From positions 1 to 32,598 of the IMG/VR virus record IMGVR_UViG_3300048547_000202: DNA of 32,598 bases; one strand, given 5' to 3'. The notes below the pieces were generated by a model. The model saw only the letters and a list, made by a program, of their open reading frames with translations, did not search any database and had not been told where the DNA came from. The position numbers were made by a program, and so were the translations under genes. Each line of letters starts with the position of its first letter. The first letter of the stretch is position 1. The DNA is from a virus. This document shows positions 15,740 to 21,150 of the stretch, piece by piece.

Positions 15740-17427
15740 CACTCCTCCGACAAGAAAAAAGACATCGGATCTTTGGTCACAACATCTGCTAGGTTCTTTT
15801 TGTCCCGCAGAGCTTTGATGATCTTTGAGTCAATGGTCTTGGGACTCTCGATGTCGATGTATGTTACGTTTTGGGTTGTGCCTATGCGGTGGCACCTGTC
15901 TTCCGACTGAAGCCTTGTTTCCAAGTCGAAGCTGTTGGAATAATATATCGCATAAGACGCAGCTGTCAGCGTCAAGCCAATCCCCCCCGATTGAGGTTGG
16001 CCGATGAAGTAACGCACACTAGGATCATTCTGAAAGCTGTCAACAGCTTTGGCTCTCATGTCATTCGACACGCCACCATGGTAGCTCACAGCCTTATGGC
16101 CCAACATCCGTTCGATCTGCGCTATGTCGGCTCGGAAGCGTGCCCAGATTATCACCTTGGCATCGATGTTGCCCAGCAAATCCTTCAGAGCCTCAAGCCT
16201 AGGATTCTTGTCGTCTATGGGTCTTGCTTTCTCTTCGGCAGGAAACCACCCACAAACTATCTGTTGCAGTCGTAGCAGCCTTGTTATGGCCTCCTGTGCG
16301 TCTATTACGTCACCTTCCAACTCAACCACGAAGTCTTTTTTCAGCGAATCATACAACTTGCGCTGCTTTGGCGAAAGATCAACAAAGTGACGTTGATATA
16401 TTTTGTCCGGCAAGTCCAAGCAATCTTTTTTCAAAACTCGGAACGAGTGGCCTTCAATGCTTTTGGTCAGCTCGTCCATATATTGATAAGAAACGATCTG
16501 TTTGTTCTCGTAGCCTCCCATGACGCAATATCTTGCCCTGAAAGAATAAAAGCTGTCGTACCCGAGGATATAAGGATCGAGAAACCTGAATTGGCTGTAC
16601 ACGTCCTCTGGACCTTTGGTCACTGGTGTGCCTGTCATGATCCTGCGATACTTGGCTTGTTTGGCAAACTTGTGGATTGTTTTGGTGCGCTTGGCTCCTG
16701 GACGTTTGATCCGAGAGCTTTCGTCCACCACCAAAAGAACCTTGTTGCTCAGGAGGATCTTGTTCATCAATGCCACGGCTGTTTGGCTTACAAAAGCCTC
16801 AACATTGAATGAAAATATCTTCAGTTCATCTTGCCCAGATAATATGTCGTCAAACTTGGTTTTGTCTCTGGACTTCATCCCCGAATAATAATATGCCGAC
16901 GAGTGGTTGCACCACTCTGGCATGTGGTCGGGGATCTCTTTGTTGAGCCAGTTGCGGTGCACCCCATTGGGCGCAATGACGACCAACGCAGTTATCTCAC
17001 CAGAAGCATAAAGATACGCAGCATTGTCGATTATGACTTTGGTTTTGCCTGTGCCCTGCTCCATGAGCAAAGCGAAAGACTCTTTGTCCCGACTCATGTA
17101 AAATGCTTTGCGCTGGTGATCGAATGGCTTGGTTTTGAAAAGGAAGTCACCCAGATCTTTCGGAGCTGAAGCCTTTTCTTTGCGAGTCAATTCAGCTTGA
17201 TGCATTGTCTCAATATAATCGTCTAGGATGGGCGAAGCAGCCTCCGACCACACCGCCCTAGGCCAATGCTTGTTGATGTGGCTTATGTTGGCTCCAGTTG
17301 GCGCAAACAACAAGTCCCTGCCAACCCACTTCTTGAATCCTGGCAATGCCGCCAATTTCTGGATAGCATCACCATCTAGCTTGACTTTGGCTAGGCAGAA
17401 CCTGCCATGAGCTTTGTCTATTTCCAT
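15739..17427 (-). CDS. SNF2-family SF2 helicase/translocase
   Basis: A 562-aa SF2 ATPase. The Q-like element is FKTKPFDHQRKAFY, Walker A is EQGTGKT (123-129), motif II is DESS (235-238), and motif III is TGTP (265-268). The second domain has VIIWARFRADIAQIE, SYHGG, and GGIGLTLTAASYAIYYSN, then motif VI DRCHRIG. DESS in place of DEAH/DEAQ and the DRxHRIGQ-like motif VI point to the SNF2/RapA-type group used by phages in replication and repair. Its ATG lies inside the stop of the upstream SleB gene (10-nt overlap). Residues 1-95 form an extra N-terminal region of unknown function. Confidence 0.9.
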   Translation of the reverse strand: MEIDKAHGRFCLAKVKLDGDAIQKLAALPGFKKWVGRDLLFAPTGANISHINKHWPRAVWSEAASPILDDYIETMHQAELTRKEKASAPKDLGDFLFKTKPFDHQRKAFYMSRDKESFALLMEQGTGKTKVIIDNAAYLYASGEITALVVIAPNGVHRNWLNKEIPDHMPEWCNHSSAYYYSGMKSRDKTKFDDILSGQDELKIFSFNVEAFVSQTAVALMNKILLSNKVLLVVDESSRIKRPGAKRTKTIHKFAKQAKYRRIMTGTPVTKGPEDVYSQFRFLDPYILGYDSFYSFRARYCVMGGYENKQIVSYQYMDELTKSIEGHSFRVLKKDCLDLPDKIYQRHFVDLSPKQRKLYDSLKKDFVVELEGDVIDAQEAITRLLRLQQIVCGWFPAEEKARPIDDKNPRLEALKDLLGNIDAKVIIWARFRADIAQIERMLGHKAVSYHGGVSNDMRAKAVDSFQNDPSVRYFIGQPQSGGIGLTLTAASYAIYYSNSFDLETRLQSEDRCHRIGTTQNVTYIDIESPKTIDSKIIKALRDKKNLADVVTKDPMSFFLSEE

Positions 17428-17846
17428 GGTCGTAATTTTGGCCTCACTTTCTTTGGCTTGGTTAGGTTGTCAGAATAGAACACATGGTTCCCTATCGTCA
17501 TGGCAGGATACATCTCTTCAGCCCAAACAGGCGAAACGCTAGTGGCATGGTAGTGGTAATAATATCCACCCCAATATTTCTCACCAGTCTTGTGATTGAA
17601 TATGGCATCTTGAGCGAACATTTCTGCATCAGCCCACAAGTCACCGTCTGTCGGAATTCCAGCCCAACCATTGGGGCTGACGAAGCTGAATTGATTAGGT
17701 TGCATGACAACGCCACAAATGGTGTCAGGGAAGCGATCAGACTCAACCCTATTCATTATGACCTCAGCAACAGCTCTTTGACCGTTGAGTGGCTCTCCAC
17801 GAGCCTCGTGATAAAGAGCTAACGACAAGCAAAGTTCCGCAATCAT
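17418..17846 (-). CDS. SleB-like cell wall hydrolase
   Basis: A 142-aa protein. The ATG at 17846 has GGAGG 8 nt upstream; a longer TTG start at 17861 is less likely. YHEARGEPLNGQRAVAEVIMN with RVxSDRFPDTICGVVMQPNQFSF is the signature of the SleB/hydrolase_2 family of peptidoglycan-cleaving enzymes; E14 of YHEARGE is the expected catalytic glutamate. The C-terminal half carries GGYYYHYHATSVSPVWA. There is no signal peptide. The gene lies between a 52-aa gene and the SNF2 helicase in the early operon, away from the late lysis cassette, which is odd for a wall hydrolase. Confidence 0.8.
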   Translation of the reverse strand: MIAELCLSLALYHEARGEPLNGQRAVAEVIMNRVESDRFPDTICGVVMQPNQFSFVSPNGWAGIPTDGDLWADAEMFAQDAIFNHKTGEKYWGGYYYHYHATSVSPVWAEEMYPAMTIGNHVFYSDNLTKPKKVRPKLRPWK

Positions 17847-18001
17847 TGTGGTTCCCTCCAAACAAAATAAGTTTTGTAGTCGCCAACATATCTCATCATG
17901 TAATAGTTGTGACTGTTCATAGCTGCGAAATATGTCATGTCTTTATATTCCACCACACGCTTTATTCCCTCGCCAATTTTGATTATTTCAGTTGCCCACA
18001 T
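17843..18001 (-). CDS. 52-aa protein, unknown function
   Basis: A short frame read directly from the gap: ATG at 18001-17999, TGA at 17845-17843. A strong ribosome-binding site (GAGGAG, 6 nt before ATG) supports it. The 52 residues begin MWATEIIKIGEGI and contain several aromatic residues (YFAAMNSHNYYMMRY, then FVWREPQ). It overlaps the upstream Zn-ribbon gene by 14 nt, and its TGA overlaps the SleB ATG (ATGA). The tight fit makes it very probably real. No family recognised; no membrane segment. Confidence 0.7.
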   Translation of the reverse strand: MWATEIIKIGEGIKRVVEYKDMTYFAAMNSHNYYMMRYVGDYKTYFVWREPQ

Positions 18002-18173
18002 GGTTGTCTCCTCGCAGGTTCAACTTGGCCAAAGTCTCCAGAGGATTGTCTAGCATTTCAGCCAGACTAGATCTGTAAGATTCACGGCAAGGATCGCAAA
18101 TCTCAGAGCCATCAAATGGTGGCTCGTGCAGGTGGAAAGCCTCCCCGCAATTGCAGCAATCATATTCACCCAT
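17988..18173 (-). CDS. small zinc-ribbon protein (61 aa)
   Basis: Starting at ATG 18173, the protein has C6-x2-C9 (CCNC) and C26-x2-C29 (CDPC) spaced as in a zinc ribbon, followed by a helical tail. An upstream in-frame start at 18215 would add 14 residues that overlap the previous gene and is less likely; GAGGA sits 8 nt before 18173. It overlaps both neighbours. Such ribbons usually bind DNA, RNA or protein partners; none is evident. Confidence 0.7.
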   Translation of the reverse strand: MGEYDCCNCGEAFHLHEPPFDGSEICDPCRESYRSSLAEMLDNPLETLAKLNLRGDNHVGN

Positions 18174-18453
18174 CGTCTTCTTCCTCATCTGGCTTGCACT
18201 TTGGGCATGGGTCACGATACATCACCCAGTGGAAATGCTCTCTGGGTCCACCGCCACAACTCTCCGGACGCTCGTCCTCAATCCAACCATCAACGCAGTT
18301 GTCCTCGTCGCATTCGACTTCTCCGGAGCCATTGCAATCCTCACAATCAACCCACTCACCAACAGGCTCCAGCGTCCCACCGAAACGCTGGTACAAAGTC
18401 TTTTCAACTTTGCCTTTGTGGCCTGTGTGCTCACACTCTGGGCAGGGGATCAT
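18166..18453 (-). CDS. DnaJ-type zinc-finger protein
   Basis: A 95-aa protein with cysteine pairs CPEC (C4, C7), CEDC (C37, C40), C48/C53, C66, and CPKC (C83, C86). CEDCNGSG is very close to the CxxCxGxG repeat of DnaJ zinc fingers. The tail is acidic (DEEEDDG). There is no J-domain, so it is not a DnaJ chaperone but a stand-alone zinc-binding protein. Its ATG overlaps the stop of the upstream OB-like gene (ATGA) and its stop overlaps the next Zn-ribbon gene. Two neighbouring zinc proteins in one operon suggest partners in transcription or replication. Confidence 0.7.
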   Translation of the reverse strand: MIPCPECEHTGHKGKVEKTLYQRFGGTLEPVGEWVDCEDCNGSGEVECDEDNCVDGWIEDERPESCGGGPREHFHWVMYRDPCPKCKPDEEEDDG

Positions 18454-19217
18454 GCCAGCTCCCCCACTTGAATTTTCATTGGACGGTTGACAACGGTCTG
18501 CTTCTCGCCATTGTATTCTTCGTGCTTCTTGACGGTTGCTTTGAAGCTGATTGGAAAGCTCTCACCTTCACCAAGCCACTTGCCCATGTATTTGATGGTG
18601 TTGCCGTCTTGGGTCTTGATGAGGTAGATGTATGTTGTGCCCCACTGATTCTCACCTCTCCAGACGAGACGTGCTGTGCCTTGGAAGTCTAGGCGATCAC
18701 CAACTTCCCCGATGAAATTGGAAGCAGCTTTTTCCTCCGCGATTGCTTTGGCTTTGGCGTCGTTCACAACTGTCAACTCAGCGAGCTTCTCAGCAGCCAT
18801 AGAATTGTCACGCTCGAAGATCACCTCAGTGCGCTTGGGGTTAGGCCAAGACCGCCCAGTTGAATCATCGTAAGAGCGGTGGATCTTGTACATAGCCACC
18901 ACACCAACAGCGTCAACAACGAATGCTCTGCAGAAGTCACGACTGCGACGACCCCAACCAGTTGTGCCTTGGGCCCATGGGGTTGATCCTGCATACTCAA
19001 CGATGATCGGAGCTTCAAGGATCACGATGCTCTGGCCAACTGCGGATGGAACGCTGTCATCCCAGTGGCTCTCACCGTCTTTGGCATAAGAGTTGTGGCC
19101 CACAACGCGAGCCATATAATTCATTTGGCCAACAGAGGAGAAATATCCACCTTTGTTGACGCAGCCTTTGAGTGACATGTAGAGGTCTTTGTCATGATCA
19201 GTCCAACCGATTTGCAT
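18450..19217 (-). CDS. early protein with OB-fold-like C-terminus
   Basis: A 255-aa protein. The start at 19217 (MQIGWTDHDKDL) follows AGAAAGGAAC and is preferred to an earlier in-frame ATG. Residues 1-140 are Trp/Gly-rich with WGRRSRDFCRAFV in the middle. Residues 140-168 are an Ala/Glu/Lys-rich linker helix. Residues 169-250 look like a small beta-barrel with FQGTARLVW, TYIYLIKTQDG and ATVKKHEEYNGEKQTVVNRP. The last phrase is shared by OB-like domains in several phage and cellular DNA-binding proteins. It is the first gene after the 19.25-kb promoter. ssDNA binding is a reasonable guess, not shown. Confidence 0.55.
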   Translation of the reverse strand: MQIGWTDHDKDLYMSLKGCVNKGGYFSSVGQMNYMARVVGHNSYAKDGESHWDDSVPSAVGQSIVILEAPIIVEYAGSTPWAQGTTGWGRRSRDFCRAFVVDAVGVVAMYKIHRSYDDSTGRSWPNPKRTEVIFERDNSMAAEKLAELTVVNDAKAKAIAEEKAASNFIGEVGDRLDFQGTARLVWRGENQWGTTYIYLIKTQDGNTIKYMGKWLGEGESFPISFKATVKKHEEYNGEKQTVVNRPMKIQVGELA

Positions 19218-19245
19218 TTTTTGTTCCTTTCTCATTTGATAGCTT

Positions 19246-19274
19246 AGTATCGCTCTTTCCCACCGAAAAGTAAA
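19246..19274 (-). promoter_or_regulatory. sigma70-type early promoter P19.25
   Basis: Read on the - strand: -35 TTTACT (19274-19269), 17-nt spacer, -10 GATACT (19251-19246). Downstream, the OB-like gene starts at 19217 behind TGAGAAAGGAA. The -10 box, spacer length and downstream leader match the promoters near 21.1 and 29.8 kb; the -35 differs from TTGCCT at two positions. Confidence 0.65.
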
Positions 19275-19315
19275 GAAGAAAGAATTGTTGAAAAACAAGG
19301 ACCTCTACTTTTTTA

Positions 19316-19876
19316 CTATTTAAATTTATTCACGTCACTGGCCCAAAGCACCAATGAAGCCTTCTCGTTGCCTGAGCTGGCCATCACTCCTGCCCTGACC
19401 ACACGACCATATTGGTGAGCCTTGGCCAAGGCATTGCTGACCTCGGAGCGGTGGAGCCTGTCTTTTTGATTGGGGTGCGCTTCATAATAAGCCTCATCAC
19501 ATTCCCCTGTCGTCAAGTAATTTTCTTGCGCACGCAGGATGTCGATGATGTTGCTTTGGATCTGGGTGGCACCGTGCTTGGCAACAACAGTTGCGTTGAC
19601 AGGACGATCGTCTTCTTTGGGCAAAGAAGCAGAAGGCGTTTCAGAGATTTTGACGCAACGCACAGCACGCCAATCAATGCGGCTCGCGTGATTTTCGTAG
19701 TTAGGCAAAGCATGCGCCAGAACCTGATCCCCGATGTCGAGGTTGAGGAATTTGCCGATGCGGTTGCCGATGAAAATTGTCTCACCTTCTTGGGTGACGC
19801 CAAAACAATTATGCTGCTGCGAGACCGACTCGATCAAGACGTGCAGCTCTTGAGTTTCTTCGATTGGTGTTGTCAT
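19316..19876 (-). CDS. hypothetical early protein (OB + helical C-terminus)
   Basis: A 186-aa protein, start ATG at 19876 after AGAAAGAAAT. Residues 5-75 are beta-rich (FGVTQEGETIFIGNRIGKF, then DIGDQVLAHALP), a pattern like a cold-shock or S1-type OB domain. Residues 105-186 are helical, with DRLHRSEVSNALAKAHQYGRV resembling a winged-helix turn. It is the last gene of the 21.1-kb operon and precedes the P19.25 promoter. A nucleic-acid-binding role is suggested by the domain pattern only. Confidence 0.5.
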   Translation of the reverse strand: MTTPIEETQELHVLIESVSQQHNCFGVTQEGETIFIGNRIGKFLNLDIGDQVLAHALPNYENHASRIDWRAVRCVKISETPSASLPKEDDRPVNATVVAKHGATQIQSNIIDILRAQENYLTTGECDEAYYEAHPNQKDRLHRSEVSNALAKAHQYGRVVRAGVMASSGNEKASLVLWASDVNKFK

Positions 19877-19937
19877 TATATTTCTTTCTCAGTTTGAAGT
19901 TTAATGAGCAGTTTGAATCCATGCTCAGGGATTGGGC

Positions 19938-20426
19938 TCAGGCTCCAGAAGCAGCCAGAGGCTCGATCAACCAAGGATCATCCTCAGCGTCGAATTTGGG
20001 GTTGGTGACTTCGAACACGTTGTGCACCAACTTGTTTTTGTGCTTGGTCGCGTCCATTGCGATCCACTCACGGTTTTGATTATCGATGGTGGTGAAGTCA
20101 CGAGTGTCGACCACGAGGAAATGCTTGGTGATCTGGATCACGTAGACTTTGCCAGCCTCAAGTGTCGGCAGGAATTTTGAGAGCTTGGTGCGCTTCTCGA
20201 GAGACTTCCACTTGCCGTTCACACCGAACATCCGGCACGCAGCTCTCAGGTTGGAGTTGGTGATGCCTTTTGCGTGGCGTTTGCCGCGCACTAGCTTGGC
20301 AGCTTGGTATGCAGGCTCATAGGCCACACCACAAAGAACGGCGATGGCGTATGGGCCACACCATGTGATGCGCTGCTTGCCGACCCAGTCGGTGATCGGG
20401 CGTTGAGATGGAGTGTGCTTGTTCAT
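19938..20426 (-). CDS. papain-like cysteine protease candidate (C39-like)
   Basis: A 162-aa protein. C23 lies in TWCGPYAIAVLCG, the Cys-helix motif of papain/C39-type peptidases. H102 lies in KHFLVVDTRD, the expected His strand. D115-N116 follow in TTIDNQ as the third triad residue, in the order Cys-His-Asp/Asn. There is no signal peptide or transporter domain. The start has AAAGG behind the 18-nt repeat at 20434-20451. It lies in an early operon of unknown small genes. A cytoplasmic protease, deubiquitinase-like hydrolase or transglutaminase fold enzyme would fit; targets are unknown. Confidence 0.65.
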   Translation of the reverse strand: MNKHTPSQRPITDWVGKQRITWCGPYAIAVLCGVAYEPAYQAAKLVRGKRHAKGITNSNLRAACRMFGVNGKWKSLEKRTKLSKFLPTLEAGKVYVIQITKHFLVVDTRDFTTIDNQNREWIAMDATKHKNKLVHNVFEVTNPKFDAEDDPWLIEPLAASGA

Positions 20427-20433
20427 GATAGTG

Positions 20434-20451
20434 CCTTTCTAAAATTTGAGG
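20434..20451 (-). repeat. 18-nt leader repeat, copy 1
   Basis: The 18 nt on the + strand, cctttctaaaatttgagg, are identical to those at 20694-20711. On the - strand the copy supplies the AGAAAGG ribosome-binding site of the protease gene, 7-8 nt before its ATG. Confidence 0.75.
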
Positions 20452-20456
20452 GTTGG

Positions 20457-20684
20457 TTAATATTGTGACAATTCTTGTTCGGTCAGGCTGGCGTAAAACT
20501 CAGCAAATTCGTCTTTCAAGTTCCTATCGCCAATGTACTCTTCAAAGCTCTCGACCTCATAACCACAAGCGCGACTTTCGCTCCTGTAATTATAATAAGC
20601 CTCCCGCTCCTGCTCTAGGAAGCGCTGGCGCACATGATATTTGATGTGCCTTGCCTTGGCTTTTGCTTCATTGATCGTTGTCAC
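20457..20684 (-). CDS. hypothetical early protein (75 aa)
   Basis: A 75-aa charged helical protein that begins with GTG at 20684, supported by AAAGGA 8 nt upstream. It is rich in Arg, Glu and Tyr (YHVRQRFLEQEREAYYNYR, then EEYIGDRNLKDEF) and ends LTEQELSQY. One cysteine, no known motif. It lies between two copies of the 18-nt leader repeat, and the UUCG hairpin lies upstream, so its mRNA may be processed or attenuated separately from the gene before it. Confidence 0.55.
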   Translation of the reverse strand: MTTINEAKAKARHIKYHVRQRFLEQEREAYYNYRSESRACGYEVESFEEYIGDRNLKDEFAEFYASLTEQELSQY

Positions 20685-20693
20685 TTGCTGGTT

Positions 20694-20711
20694 CCTTTCT
20701 AAAATTTGAGG
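20694..20711 (-). repeat. 18-nt leader repeat, copy 2
   Basis: Identical to 20434-20451. It lies between the UUCG hairpin (20716-20735) and the GTG start at 20684, and provides that gene's AGAAAGG ribosome-binding site. Confidence 0.75.
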
Positions 20712-20715
20712 AGGT

Positions 20716-20735
20716 GGTGGGGCCGAAGCCCCACC
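20716..20735 (-). terminator. 8-bp UUCG hairpin, possible terminator or processing site
   Basis: On the - strand the RNA would read GGUGGGGC-UUCG-GCCCCACC: a perfect 8-bp stem closed by C(UUCG)G, one of the most stable tetraloops. The loop is of this type only on the - strand, matching the direction of the genes. No U-tract follows (ACCTCCTCAAATTTTAG), so it may be a partial terminator, a processing site or a stabilising 3' end for the 95-aa gene. Confidence 0.55.
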
Positions 20736-20741
20736 GTTAGA

Positions 20742-21029
20742 TTATGAGTGAAATTTACGGAGAGAATCCCAGTCATCAGCCAGCGAATATAAGTTGCCCC
20801 CATCGTCGGCCGAACGCTGGTCATAAAGATAAACTAAATCAGCAGCGACCAGTGAGCCGAATGTGCCTTCAGCTTCTTTTTGGCCCCAGCCAGCTTCAAC
20901 GAGATCAGAGGCATCAACCCATGTGAATGGGTCGTCTTGCAAATCAGCAAGGGTTTTGCCGCCCATGTTGCCGAGGCAACTTTTGATAAGAGCAGTCATC
21001 GCTCGGGTCTGGTTGTTTGTAAGTTCCAT
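20742..21029 (-). CDS. hypothetical early protein (95 aa)
   Basis: A 95-aa protein. The start at 21029 follows TGAGAAAGGAA, and a longer in-frame version from 21107 would run back through the promoter. It begins MELTNNQTRAMTALIKSCLG. The segment LVEAGWGQKEAEGTFGSLVAADLVY (in two helices) resembles a winged-helix recognition region. It is the first gene after P21.1 and is followed by the UUCG hairpin. A small DNA-binding regulator is possible; no family recognised. Confidence 0.55.
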   Translation of the reverse strand: MELTNNQTRAMTALIKSCLGNMGGKTLADLQDDPFTWVDASDLVEAGWGQKEAEGTFGSLVAADLVYLYDQRSADDGGNLYSLADDWDSLRKFHS

Positions 21030-21078
21030 CGTTAGTTCCTTTCTCAAACCGTCAGGGCCTCTCCCTTCCGATAAAGAG

Positions 21079-21143
21079 AGTATCGTCGTTATTGCCAGAA
21101 AAGGCAATCATTATTTTCAATTTTGAGTGAAATAATTTTTCTC
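21079..21143 (-). promoter_or_regulatory. sigma70-type early promoter P21.1 with AT-rich upstream element
   Basis: Read on the - strand: -35 TTGCCT (21107-21102), 17-nt spacer, -10 GATACT (21084-21079). Upstream are CAAAATTGAA and GAGAAAAATTATTT (21143-21130), placed 22 nt from the -35. The same boxes with the same spacings occur at 29754-29818. It drives the 95-aa gene and three genes beyond. Confidence 0.75.
21091..21108. promoter_or_regulatory. inverted repeat over the -35 box (possible operator)
   Basis: ATTGCC-agaaaa-GGCAAT forms a perfect 6-bp inverted repeat with a 6-nt centre that covers the -35 of P21.1. The sister promoter at 29.8 kb lacks it, so it may be an operator specific to this promoter. 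The chance of a 6-bp match is not negligible. Confidence 0.4.
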
Positions 21144-21150
21144 TCAACAT

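Noticed and set aside
18116-18692. Several ORFs of 106-188 aa on the + strand opposite the zinc-protein genes
   Set aside because: The - strand frames contain ordered CxxC motifs, ribosome-binding sites and coupled starts. The + strand frames are low-complexity shadows.
19877-19937. Weak hairpin (TGAGCA-N11-TGCTCA on the - strand) and a 9-nt direct repeat CAGTTTGAA between the protease and the next gene
   Set aside because: The 6-bp stem has a large loop and no U-tract, and the direct repeat is very short; both could be chance.
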